NCBI RefSeq assembly: GCF_963678245.1
Contig: NZ_OY782767.1
Coordinates: 1 to 64,000, forward strand
DNA: 64,000 bases
Origin: an uncultured Sunxiuqinia sp.
Lineage (GTDB): Bacteria; Bacteroidota; Bacteroidia; Bacteroidales; Prolixibacteraceae
Reading direction: 5' to 3'
The translations under genes were made by a program, and so were the position numbers. Shown here one piece after another: positions 1-7,401 of this stretch. The notes beneath the pieces are model-generated. The model was not told the origin of the DNA and did not search any database. It saw only the letters and a list, made by a program, of their open reading frames with translations. Numbering within the stretch: the first letter of the stretch is position 1; each line of letters opens with the position of its first letter.

Positions 1-72
1 GATGAAGTTGAAGCGGGCTGTAACCGTTGAATTTACTACTATTCCGCCTATTTGCTATATACACTGTTACCA
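1..72. repeat. attC-like cassette junction site 0 (partial)
   Basis: Right part of a palindromic cassette junction of the same subfamily as the sites at 2954 and 4560 (shared GAAGCGGGCT, TTTACTACT, CGCCTATTT, TATATACA). It ends in the core GTTACCA at 66-72. The following bases, TTACCAGC, are the reverse complement of GCTGGTAA at 816-823, at the other end of the first cassette. The left half lies outside the window. Confidence 0.75.
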
Positions 73-83
73 GCTGCTTTTTA

Positions 84-809
84 TTATTTATAGTCTGAAC
101 GAATGTTTCCATTTATCATCCAATATTCATAAACTTCTTTATTTCTGTCTAATAAAAGGTGTCTTGCTATTCGATTACATTTTTTATCAGCATAAAGTCC
201 TTCGTAAATCCCAACAATAAGTAAATTATCTATATCAGAGTCATTCCTATTGCCAAGTTTATTAAAAAACTGAAAAGCCTTTTTAGTAAAGTCCGTAATT
301 TCTGAATTCTTTTTTATGTTCTCAAATAGTTTTAGACTTAATTCTCCATACACTATATATGGTTGGTCATCATTCGAATGGTCTGCTGATTTTTCAAATT
401 CTGGAATATTGTCATAAAGGTCTTTTACCAAATTGTCTTTAAGCGATTCAAGTTCTCTTGATTCCTTATTAATCGAAACCAATTGTCCGTAACAATGGCA
501 ATTAGTCATAACTATTCCCTCAATCAGTGCATTTTTAAAATCTGTGCTTTCGAGTGAGCAATTTTCAAATCTTGAATTAGTCAGGTTACAGTTTATAAAA
601 TCACAACATTTTAAATTACAGTTAGTAAACTTTGCATTTGAAAAGTCCGTTTGAGAAAAGTCAACCGAGAAGCAAGAGTTATCAAATGTCGAATCAGCAA
701 GTATTTGTCCAGTCAATTTTTCACCTTTATCAAAGTCAAGGTTTATAAAGTGACGGTGTCCTTCTTTATATTTTTCAATGATATTTTGTATGTTAGTTGC
801 TGTCTTCAT
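84..809 (-). CDS. Pentapeptide-repeat protein with a C-terminal domain of unknown function (cassette A)
   Basis: A 241-residue protein. Residues about 35-105 form pentapeptide repeats of the A(D/N)LXX type (for example FSQTDFSNAKFTNCNL), which fold as a right-handed quadrilateral beta-helix in known members. Residues about 120-241 are a separate acidic alpha-helical domain; it resembles DUF7674-type domains, but I recall that only weakly. There is no signal peptide, so it is probably cytoplasmic. It is the only gene of its cassette: the start codon is 9 bases from the junction core on its 5' side and the stop codon 12 bases from the core on its 3' side. Some pentapeptide-repeat proteins mimic DNA or act as immunity or toxin modules; no specific role can be assigned here. 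Confidence 0.8.
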   Translation of the reverse strand: MKTATNIQNIIEKYKEGHRHFINLDFDKGEKLTGQILADSTFDNSCFSVDFSQTDFSNAKFTNCNLKCCDFINCNLTNSRFENCSLESTDFKNALIEGIVMTNCHCYGQLVSINKESRELESLKDNLVKDLYDNIPEFEKSADHSNDDQPYIVYGELSLKLFENIKKNSEITDFTKKAFQFFNKLGNRNDSDIDNLLIVGIYEGLYADKKCNRIARHLLLDRNKEVYEYWMINGNIRSDYK

Positions 810-817
810 AAAGTTGC

Positions 818-948
818 TGGTAACGTTTGGTGTAAGTTTTTGTAGCGGATTTTCGGTGCGATTTCCAGTCCGGCAGGACGGAAATTGATGCGAGAATCTG
901 CACCCCGCACACCACCGAACCCGCTATAAAATTTACACATTGTTATGC
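818..948. repeat. attC-like cassette junction site 1
   Basis: A 131-bp imperfect palindrome from TGGTAAC (818-824) to GTTATGC (942-948). The arms GTGTAAGTTTTTGTAGCGG and CCGCTATAAAATTTACAC pair, with a G in the left arm where perfect pairing needs A, and an extra base a few positions further. The centre holds GTCCGGCAGGAC. The first bases to the right (TTATGCCTT) are complementary to AAGGCATAA at 1655-1663. Confidence 0.8.
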
Positions 949-957
949 CTTGTTTTT

Positions 958-1191
958 TTATTCAAAACTTTCCACGAATATTTGTGCATCCTCTTCTGTT
1001 CGGAATATCGCTCTCATTTTTTCTACAGGTTCATTGATTGTGGGGTCGTAGACAACTTTACACATTAGGGGAAAACATTCGTTCTTAATATTACAAATAA
1101 TGAATTGTTCTTTGTCACGTGCTTCTTTGATATCTTCGGTTGAGATATCATTATAGTATTTATCAAATACAACGTATTTTTTGTTTGTCAT
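958..1191 (-). CDS. Small hypothetical protein (cassette B, second gene)
   Basis: A 77-residue protein from the ATG at 1191 (MTNKKYVVFDKYY). A longer version of 90 residues starts at 1230 and overlaps the upstream gene by 25 bases; I prefer the shorter start because it leaves a 14-base gap, as expected for a two-gene unit. It is acidic, with no membrane segment. It contains a short mixed alpha/beta pattern ending in FRTEEDAQIFVESFE. I do not recognise the family. It shares cassette B with the 134-residue gene upstream, so the two may act together; a toxin-antitoxin or immunity pair is possible but unproven. The stop codon lies 10 bases from the junction core. Confidence 0.6.
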   Translation of the reverse strand: MTNKKYVVFDKYYNDISTEDIKEARDKEQFIICNIKNECFPLMCKVVYDPTINEPVEKMRAIFRTEEDAQIFVESFE

Positions 1192-1205
1192 AAATTTTGT
1201 TTTTG

Positions 1206-1610
1206 TTATTGTTTTGAAAACAATTGACACTCAATGTCATGATTCATTATGGAAATTAGAAGCGAAAAAGTGTCCTGATTTAATAGTTTATTGCTGTAAT
1301 CCCTAGCCTTGTCAAGTCTTTTAAATGGTTTTAAAATTTCCTTGGAAATGCCATTCTCGTAAAATACCACAAATGGGAATTCATAAATGTCAAAGTTATA
1401 TTTTGAATAAATATTATCTCTAATTAGTTCTCGTTCAATAATCTTCCGCACTTCTGGGTTTGAAGTGTCTTCAATTAGAGATTTGGGAGGTCTCCTTTTT
1501 TCATATTCAGACGGATAATCCATCTTGTCAATTGGATTTTTGAAACGGCTATTTATGAACAAGGAAAAGTCTGAATCAGAATTCAACGATTTTAATATTT
1601 TATTTCTCAT
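1206..1610 (-). CDS. Hypothetical protein (cassette B, first gene)
   Basis: A 134-residue soluble protein beginning MRNKILKSLNSDSDF. It is rich in Lys, Asp and Asn, with no signal peptide or membrane span. The middle part (YEKRRPPKSLIEDTSNPEVRK) is charged; the C-terminal part alternates aromatic strands and helices. I do not recognise a family. It is the promoter-proximal gene of a two-gene cassette bounded by complementary ends at 942-951 and 1655-1664. The start is about 48 bases from the junction core, leaving little room for an independent promoter unless the junction supplies one. Confidence 0.6.
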   Translation of the reverse strand: MRNKILKSLNSDSDFSLFINSRFKNPIDKMDYPSEYEKRRPPKSLIEDTSNPEVRKIIERELIRDNIYSKYNFDIYEFPFVVFYENGISKEILKPFKRLDKARDYSNKLLNQDTFSLLISIMNHDIECQLFSKQ

Positions 1611-1657
1611 AACAAATGATTTGAATTAGCTGCATTTTTCGGTCTTTTTAAAATAAG

Positions 1658-1791
1658 GCATAACGGTCACTTGTAAGTTGTCGTTGCGGATTTCGAAGAG
1701 CGTTCCTGTCCGAAGGACACGGAACTGTGAAACGAAAATCCAGCGTACGACACGCCACGAACCCCGCAATGCAATTTACAATTTGTTAGGC
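1658..1791. repeat. attC-like cassette junction site 2
   Basis: 134 bp from GCATAAC (1658-1664) to GTTAGGC (1785-1791). Outer arms TTGTAAGTTGTCGTTGCGG and CCGCAATGCAATTTACAA pair except for a G/T position and an extra base in the left arm. The centre is a smaller hairpin, GTTCCTGTCC GAA GGACACGGAAC. GTTAGGC fits the integron core consensus GTTRRRY exactly. Same subfamily as the sites at 3807, 6161, 7269, 13398 and 15675. Confidence 0.85.
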
Positions 1792-1805
1792 GTTCGTAAT
1801 TTATT

Positions 1806-2933
1806 TCACTTTTCACCATCCGAATCATTATCTTTTTTCTTGTTACTTTTTTTCTTTTTGGGAGTATCTTTCTTCTCTCTCTCATCTGAATTATCAGGAA
1901 GTTCAGTCTTTGGTGCACTCAAATTTGACTGGTCAGGTATCACAACTTTGGGGGGCACTAAGTTTGATAAATCAGGAATTTCAACTTTTGGCGGCATCAA
2001 GGTCGACAAATCAGGAATTACGACCTTTGGTGGAATAAATGTAGATAAATCGGGAATATCCATTTTAGGTAATGCGAAATCAAGATTTTGAAGATTTAAT
2101 AATTTCTCTATATCAGTCTCAAATGCCGTGAATTGCTGTGGTTCCAACTCTAAGTCTTTTATCTTCTCTTTTAACTTTTCTATCAATTGAGTTTTCTCCT
2201 CAAGTAATTCCAAATGTTTTTTCTCTCTTAAATAAAGTTCTCTTTTAAGATATTGAACGTAAGACCCCATTTCATCCGCGCTCCCGGCAAGTCGATTGAA
2301 TACAACGAGAAATTGGCTTAAAAGCCTATTGTCTAAGTCATAAGGATACCTGATTTTATGGTCTATCTCGCTCCAAGCTTCTTCAAAAATTGTCCTAACT
2401 TGAACTTCTGCGATATAAACGGTTTTACTTGGTTTTGTTTCTACAAGATAGTGAACAGAGCGATATCCAAATGGATGTTCTTTTACTTGGCATTTATGGT
2501 CAATAAATTTTTCAATGTATTCAGGAGAGTCACCGGTTCGATAATATGCAGTAGGTTCCTCATGTAATCCCCAATTTTCAAGAATAAAATCGTGTATTAA
2601 ATGCCAGTCTTCTTTGAAAAGATGTAAAATTCTTAATCCAATTAAATCAGTAATCTCGCTTTTGTAATTTTCTATATTAATTACTCTCTCAGGTTCATCA
2701 ATTCTCTTTCTTATAATTTTAGCTATTAAATGGTCGGGGTTTTTAATTCTATACCTTACAGAATGTACTTTGTTGACATCATGAAATCTTTCTACTAAGT
2801 ATTTAGCAGGAGCAATAAGTTCAGGTCTAAATGCAATAAAGTCTTCTCTGATTGCAAGTAAGTCTTCCCAGACAAGCCCTGTCTTAAGATACTTTTCTTC
2901 TGTGATGTTAAATCTATTTAGAAATTCATTCAT
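1806..2933 (-). CDS. RelA/SpoT-domain nucleotide (pp)pGpp-type synthetase with C-terminal 13-residue repeats (cassette C)
   Basis: A 375-residue protein from the ATG at 2933 (MNEFLNRFNITEEKY). Upstream in-frame ATGs at 2957 and 2975 lie in or beyond the junction core and are less likely. Residues about 60-215 match the RelA/SpoT synthetase fold: YRIKNPDHLIAKIIRK, DLIGLRI, YRSVHYLVE, AEVQVRTIFEEAWSEIDHK. There is no HD hydrolase, TGS or ACT domain, so it is a stand-alone small synthetase-like enzyme expected to transfer pyrophosphate to a nucleotide or, as in toxic relatives, tRNA. A coiled coil follows (about 225-270). Then come four copies of IPDLSTxxPPKV and a very basic Lys-rich tail. It is the sole gene of its cassette; no antitoxin is adjacent. 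Confidence 0.8.
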   Translation of the reverse strand: MNEFLNRFNITEEKYLKTGLVWEDLLAIREDFIAFRPELIAPAKYLVERFHDVNKVHSVRYRIKNPDHLIAKIIRKRIDEPERVINIENYKSEITDLIGLRILHLFKEDWHLIHDFILENWGLHEEPTAYYRTGDSPEYIEKFIDHKCQVKEHPFGYRSVHYLVETKPSKTVYIAEVQVRTIFEEAWSEIDHKIRYPYDLDNRLLSQFLVVFNRLAGSADEMGSYVQYLKRELYLREKKHLELLEEKTQLIEKLKEKIKDLELEPQQFTAFETDIEKLLNLQNLDFALPKMDIPDLSTFIPPKVVIPDLSTLMPPKVEIPDLSNLVPPKVVIPDQSNLSAPKTELPDNSDEREKKDTPKKKKSNKKKDNDSDGEK

Positions 2934-2953
2934 TTTGTTTGGTTTATTATGAC

Positions 2954-3083
2954 GCATAACGGTAAGTATATGCAAGGTTGGCGATTGCGGGCTTTAAACC
3001 TATCAAACCGTTAAGAAGTTGAAACGGGCTACAATCCTTAAATTTACTACTGTCACGCCTATTTTGTATATACATTGTTGGCA
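2954..3083. repeat. attC-like cassette junction site 3
   Basis: 130 bp from GCATAAC (2954-2960) to GTTGGCA (3077-3083). Second subfamily: GTATATGCAAGGTTGGCG on the left pairs with CGCCTATTTTGTATATAC on the right, with G opposite T at two positions five bases apart. The interior is shared with the sites at 1 and 4560 (GATTGCGGGCTT, AACCTATCAA, CGGGCTACAA). Confidence 0.8.
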
Positions 3084-3091
3084 ACTGGCTT

Positions 3092-3784
3092 TTATTTTTT
3101 TAGTTTCTCAATTATTCTCTCGTCTTGAAATGTCCTAATTCCATTTTGATAATTAGTCAAAAAATACGTATTATAACCCGTTTCATTAATTTTGTCAGCG
3201 ATTGTTTGTGCATCCAAAAATTTCTTTGGGTCAGGAACGGTCAATGTTGCGATTAAAAAATCGAAATCATTCATTTCTTCAGTCCATTCGATATTTAGAA
3301 ATCCATTTTTGTCAATTAATTCGGGTTCATTTTCTATTTGATAATCCAATTTATCCCAATCGTATTCGCTGTATAATTTAGTCCATCGTTCCCTTATAGT
3401 TTCAAGACTTCTGCTTTTCTCTAATTTTGGATTTATTAAAAGTCCTACAGTTCCCCAATTTTTATTCAACGAAGGTTCGGATTTTTTCCAGAATCCTTCG
3501 GCTCCAGCCATTGCAAAAGCCTGGCTTTCCAAATTTCGGGCGTTTTTTATATTTTCTTTGAATGGTAGGATATAAGCAATTCCAAATTCCGTATTTGGAT
3601 GATTAGAAACAATCATTGTGAAAGTATCTTGTCTGGTACTTGATTTTCTACCATAACGAATTCTTATGCGAACAGGTATTTTCTTTTCAATTGTCTCAAG
3701 ATAAACTTGTCGCCACTTCATTCGTTTTGGAGTTTCTTCCCAAAATAAAGAACCAATAATTATTGCTCCACCTTTAAAGTCCAT
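3092..3784 (-). CDS. Hypothetical protein, 230 residues (cassette D)
   Basis: A soluble, mixed alpha/beta protein beginning MDFKGGAIIIGSLFWEE. The first 60 residues are strand-rich with basic patches (RIRIRYGRKSSTRQDTF). The rest contains GAEGFWKKSEPSLNKNWGTVGLLINP and a C-terminal part with NDFDFLIATLTVPDPKKF. There is no signal peptide or membrane span. I do not recognise the family and assign no function. It fills its cassette completely: the start is 23 bases from one core and the stop 9 bases from the other. The cassette ends GTTGGCAAC (3077-3085) and GTTGCCAAC (3805-3813) are exact reverse complements. Confidence 0.65.
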   Translation of the reverse strand: MDFKGGAIIIGSLFWEETPKRMKWRQVYLETIEKKIPVRIRIRYGRKSSTRQDTFTMIVSNHPNTEFGIAYILPFKENIKNARNLESQAFAMAGAEGFWKKSEPSLNKNWGTVGLLINPKLEKSRSLETIRERWTKLYSEYDWDKLDYQIENEPELIDKNGFLNIEWTEEMNDFDFLIATLTVPDPKKFLDAQTIADKINETGYNTYFLTNYQNGIRTFQDERIIEKLKK

Positions 3785-3806
3785 ATTTTTCTGTTTTCAA
3801 GCTTGT

Positions 3807-3939
3807 TGCCAACGGTCACTTGCAAGTTGTCGTTGCGGAATTCGAAGAGCGTCAGTGTCCGACAGGACATGACGGTCAAGAAAGGAGCAGAGACAACGCA
3901 CTCCACTGCACCCGCAATGCAATTTGCAAATTGTTATGC
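3807..3939. repeat. attC-like cassette junction site 4
   Basis: 133 bp from TGCCAAC (3807-3813) to GTTATGC (3933-3939). Arms TTGCAAGTTGTCGTTGCGG and CCGCAATGCAATTTGCAA, with the conserved G/T position and an extra base in the left arm. The interior differs from site 2 (GTCAGTGTCC, GACATGACGG) and matches the site at 13398. Confidence 0.8.
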
Positions 3940-3946
3940 TTAGGCT

Positions 3947-4519
3947 TTATTTTTTGTCATTGTATTCTTTAACTATGTCAGGTAATTTCCAGACCCTAAA
4001 ATCTTCTGATAATATCTGATTGTAAATTCTTTCATTGTCTTTAAATAGGATAGAAATCTCATCTCTAGCTTTTTCTCTTGAATGAGGAACTCTTAAATAA
4101 TTTTCCATTGTGTCTAACTTTATAAAATAATAACTTGTCAGACTTGTCGCAGTTGCTCCTGCAAGTCCTCCGTTATATCCATTAGGATTTGTATCATAAT
4201 AGCATAAGTTCATTTTGCCATTTGCAACTCTTTCTGCAAATACATTTCCATGCGAGTTATAAGGGACGCTTGCAAAATATCTTTCTCCAGATTTAAATCC
4301 AATTACTTTATTTGGGGCGTATTTCATTTTCTCATTGTTTACAATGATTTTAGCTTTTGTAATTATTCCGTTTTTAGGAAAAATAATTTCACCAAATATT
4401 GTATCAATCTTGGACGAGTTGTTTTGTGGTCTCAAAACCACATAGTCTTTTTTTATATCTTGACCAAAAAGAATCAAAGAATTAAAAATTAATAGAAGTA
4501 TCAAAAAATGTTTTCTCAT
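3947..4519 (-). CDS. Secreted hypothetical protein (cassette E)
   Basis: A 190-residue protein with a clear signal peptide (MRKHFLILLLIFNSLILFGQ; predicted cleavage after about residue 20), so it is exported. The mature part is mostly beta (YVVLRPQNNSSKIDTIFGEIIF, TKAKIIVNNEKMKYAPNKVIGFKSGERYF), a pattern common in Bacteroidota envelope proteins of unknown function. There is no lipobox cysteine. The stop codon is 8 bases from the junction core. The cassette ends, GTTATGCTTAGGCT at 3933-3946 and AGCTTAAGCATAAC ending at 4566, match in 13 of 14 positions when paired. I cannot assign a function. Confidence 0.7.
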   Translation of the reverse strand: MRKHFLILLLIFNSLILFGQDIKKDYVVLRPQNNSSKIDTIFGEIIFPKNGIITKAKIIVNNEKMKYAPNKVIGFKSGERYFASVPYNSHGNVFAERVANGKMNLCYYDTNPNGYNGGLAGATATSLTSYYFIKLDTMENYLRVPHSREKARDEISILFKDNERIYNQILSEDFRVWKLPDIVKEYNDKK

Positions 4520-4559
4520 TGTCTATTTGTTAATGAATTTGCGGTTTCTTTTAGCTTAA

Positions 4560-4689
4560 GCATAACGTTTCGTATATGCAAAGTAGGCGATTGCGGGCTT
4601 CAAACCTATCAAGGCGTTACAATTTTGAAGCGGGCTACAACCCTTTAATTTACTACTATCTCGCCTATTTTGTATATACATTGTTACCA
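4560..4689. repeat. attC-like cassette junction site 5
   Basis: 130 bp from GCATAAC (4560-4566) to GTTACCA (4683-4689). GTATATGCAAAGTAGGCG pairs with CGCCTATTTTGTATATAC in 16 of 18 positions; both exceptions are G opposite T, five bases apart. Same subfamily as the sites at 1 and 2954. Confidence 0.85.
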
Positions 4690-4708
4690 CACGTATTTTT
4701 TTAATCCT

Positions 4709-6118
4709 TCAATTAGCAAAAATTGTTTTCTTGTCATAAAAATCTACAACTCTTGGGTCTACAATTATGTCGTTATTTCCTATCGGATTATTTAGAATTA
4801 TCCCAGAAAGCGATTTACATCTACTTAGCGCAACATAAACTTGTCCATGAGCAAAAGCCCCAGTTCCAACATCGACTGTAATTTTGTCAAATGTTTTTCC
4901 TTGACTTTTATGAATAGTCATTGCATATGATAACTGTATTGGATATTGTGTAAATCCTGCAATGATTTTTTCATCAAACTCTCCAGTCTCTCTATTCAAT
5001 ACATACTCAACTTCTTTCCAACTTTCCTTTTCCACTTGATACTTATGCCCATCAATATTTACAACTATCTTTTCATTGTCTAATTTTTCAATTTTTCCAA
5101 TGCTTCCATTAACCCATCTTCTCCCAGAATCATTTTTAAGCATCATAATTTGGGCACTTTTCTTTAGTTTCAATTTGTAAGGGGCAGGAAGTTTATTTTC
5201 TAAATCTTCTTCGCTTTTATCGCGTAATTTTAAATACTTGCCAGATAGTTCTCCAATAAACATAAACTCTTCACTTGGCAACGATTCTAGTTTTTCTTTA
5301 TTAATATTTCTTGCAATATCTCTTCGTGTTGTTAGAAAAATTGAATTGTCTTGCTCCCCAGCATTGTCCTTATGTCTTGAATTTAGCAATACCATATCCT
5401 CAAATTGAACTTTATTGCTTCTAACATTATTCAGTAATTTTTTAAATTTTTCTTCTTCCTCTGATTGTCTGAAAATTCTAGTTAGTAGCTTAAAATGATA
5501 ATTAAATTCACTGAAAACAGGAGCATCAAAAAAATATTGTCCAGAATATTTTGTCAGTATAGTATTTCTATCAGTAGAGGTCAAGACTGGTGGAAGTTGA
5601 AATAAATCACCTATCAAGACCATTTGAACTCCTCCAAATGGTTCGTTTAAACGATTTCTGTTTTTTCTTAATGCTATATCGATACCGTGCATTAAGTCTG
5701 ACCTAACCATAGAAATCTCATCAATTATTACCATTTCTAACTTTTTAAATAATTCAGCTCGGACATAGTCAGGTTGAATTTCTGTAGGGTCAATAATACT
5801 TGGTCTAAAGCGAAAAAATGAATGTATTGTCTGACCGCTTACATTTAAAGCAGCAATTCCAGTTGGTGCTAAAACAATATATTTTTTATTTGTTTTCTTT
5901 ATGAAGTGATTGAGCAAGGATGATTTTCCTGTTCCTGCTTTTCCTGTAATAAATACACTGTCATTTGAATTATTCAAAATCCCAATAATTTCCTTGAATT
6001 CATCCGTTAGAATAAATTGAGGTTTTGGCGTAGGTTTAGAAATTGGTGTTTCCTTTCTATTTCCATTAACCAAGAATATAACTAAAATAATAAATCCAAA
6101 TACTATTAAATATCCCAT
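4709..6118 (-). CDS. PIF1-like DNA helicase with an N-terminal membrane anchor (cassette F)
   Basis: A 469-residue SF1B helicase of the PIF1/RecD family. The P-loop GKAGTGKSS is at residues 59-67, followed by APTGIAALNVSGQTIHSFF (motif Ia and the PIF1 signature). Walker B is IIDEISMVRSDL, then IGDLFQLPPV (motif III), and the C-terminal motif is YAMTIHKSQGKTFD. Such enzymes unwind DNA 5' to 3' using ATP. Unusually, residues 3-17 are a hydrophobic helix (LIVFGFIILVIFLVN) that would tether it to the inner membrane. It is the only gene of its cassette; ends at 4683-4697 and about 6153-6167 pair in 14 of 15 positions. A role in defence or plasmid/phage processing is inference from context only. 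Confidence 0.88.
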   Translation of the reverse strand: MGYLIVFGFIILVIFLVNGNRKETPISKPTPKPQFILTDEFKEIIGILNNSNDSVFITGKAGTGKSSLLNHFIKKTNKKYIVLAPTGIAALNVSGQTIHSFFRFRPSIIDPTEIQPDYVRAELFKKLEMVIIDEISMVRSDLMHGIDIALRKNRNRLNEPFGGVQMVLIGDLFQLPPVLTSTDRNTILTKYSGQYFFDAPVFSEFNYHFKLLTRIFRQSEEEEKFKKLLNNVRSNKVQFEDMVLLNSRHKDNAGEQDNSIFLTTRRDIARNINKEKLESLPSEEFMFIGELSGKYLKLRDKSEEDLENKLPAPYKLKLKKSAQIMMLKNDSGRRWVNGSIGKIEKLDNEKIVVNIDGHKYQVEKESWKEVEYVLNRETGEFDEKIIAGFTQYPIQLSYAMTIHKSQGKTFDKITVDVGTGAFAHGQVYVALSRCKSLSGIILNNPIGNNDIIVDPRVVDFYDKKTIFAN

Positions 6119-6160
6119 CGTTTTATTTTTCTATGCGACTTCAGTGTCTTTGAATATGTG

Positions 6161-6293
6161 TGGTAACGGTTGGTACATGTTGTCGGGGCGGATTTCGGAG
6201 CGCGTTCCTGTCCGAAGGACACGGAACAGGGATGCGAGAATCCGCAGTTGGCGTACCACCGAACCCCGCCCTGCAATATGTATTGTGTTAGCG
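6161..6293. repeat. attC-like cassette junction site 6
   Basis: 133 bp from TGGTAAC (6161-6167) to GTTAGCG (6287-6293). TACATGTTGTCGGGGCGG pairs with CCGCCCTGCAATATGTA, again with G opposite T and an extra left-arm base. It is almost identical over its length to the site at 15675. The TTA of the right core supplies the stop codon of the next gene. Confidence 0.85.
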
Positions 6294-7238
6294 GCTGGCA
6301 TTTTTGTTTTTCCAATCATGTTTTAAAAAATCTTCCTTTTCACTTTCCCTTACAAATGGCAATAATCTCTTTTTAATTGTAACGAATAAACATACAGTCA
6401 TTGCAATAAATGCCAAGGAGAAGAAAGACCTGTCATTAAAAATATTTCGATTTCTGTCTTTGTCAACAGCGTGAGACAATTCATCTCTAAACCGAGTTAG
6501 TACAAATAATAATCCCTCTTCATTATATTCTTTATTTCTCCTTTTTAGTTCATCAATAAGCCATAAATGATGGCGCTCATGGTTTGGAAGATTATCAAGT
6601 GTCGTTTTTAGACAAGTATTTAAACAAGCGTCTCTTTTAAACGCATCTTTTTCTATTCCCCACTGTTTTTCATGGAAAAAGTACTCTAGCATCATATAAA
6701 AAGAGCAAAAAGCAGATTGGTAACGGGCATCATGAAATAAAATAGTTGCGTCTCTATAAAATGCAAATGGGATAAATAAATCTCCTAATTGTCTCTCATG
6801 GAGCACTGTACTTTGAAGCCAATTTTTCGTGATTGTTTTAAGTTGTCGGTTACGCTCTCTGTTTCGGGTGATTTCCGTAAAAGGAGAGATGTGTTCATTC
6901 TCATTTTCTGGAATCCATTTTAAAGTCAAATTTTCAAGGTCAATTCGTTCGAGTCTGTTGTCTAATGCTCCAAAAGATTCAACGTGTTGAATTAAGTGGA
7001 TTATATCTTGGTAAAAATCGTTTTGAGGAAGTGTAATTTCAGATATATTATTTTTTCCAGGCAACCAGGTCGGGACACACCCGTCTGTATTCATAAGTTT
7101 TTTTTGAAAAGAAATAAAACATCTTTTTTCTTTCCAAAATACTCGAATTGTAAAAGGATATTTTTTAAATTCTAAATTGTCCTCGATGGATAAATTATCT
7201 CCAATTATTTCAGCTTGAACTTCAAATATCATTCTCAA
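6288..7238 (-). CDS. Hypothetical protein with a possible HEPN-like motif and C-terminal membrane helix (cassette G)
   Basis: A 316-residue protein. The N-terminal half is strand-rich. Residues about 165-275 are helical and contain ARYQSAFCSFYMMLEYFF followed later by FRDELSHAVDK. The RDELSH segment fits the R-x4-H pattern of HEPN ribonucleases, but I see only this motif, so the assignment is tentative. A hydrophobic helix, FFSLAFIAMTVCLFVTI, lies near the C-terminus (about 272-288). The stop codon TAA sits inside the junction core at 6287-6293, so gene and site overlap. Cassette ends at 6287-6300 and 7262-7275 pair in 12 of 14 positions. HEPN proteins are common in defence systems, which would suit the array; this remains inference. 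Confidence 0.65.
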   Translation of the reverse strand: MRMIFEVQAEIIGDNLSIEDNLEFKKYPFTIRVFWKEKRCFISFQKKLMNTDGCVPTWLPGKNNISEITLPQNDFYQDIIHLIQHVESFGALDNRLERIDLENLTLKWIPENENEHISPFTEITRNRERNRQLKTITKNWLQSTVLHERQLGDLFIPFAFYRDATILFHDARYQSAFCSFYMMLEYFFHEKQWGIEKDAFKRDACLNTCLKTTLDNLPNHERHHLWLIDELKRRNKEYNEEGLLFVLTRFRDELSHAVDKDRNRNIFNDRSFFSLAFIAMTVCLFVTIKKRLLPFVRESEKEDFLKHDWKNKNASR

Positions 7239-7268
7239 ATTACATTTTTATTCTTGATTCATGCTTGC

Positions 7269-7401
7269 CGCTAACGGTCACTTGTAAGTTGTCGTTGCGG
7301 ATTTCGGAGCTCGTTCCTGTCCGGTAGGACGGAACGATGTTGCGAGAATCCAGCGTACGACACACTACGAACCCCGCAATGCAATTTACAATTTGTTATC
7401 G
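7269..7401. repeat. attC-like cassette junction site 7
   Basis: 133 bp from CGCTAAC (7269-7275) to GTTATCG (7395-7401). Arms TTGTAAGTTGTCGTTGCGG and CCGCAATGCAATTTACAA, the same as in site 2. The stop codon of the ABC-3C ATPase (7386-7388) lies inside the right arm. Confidence 0.85.
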
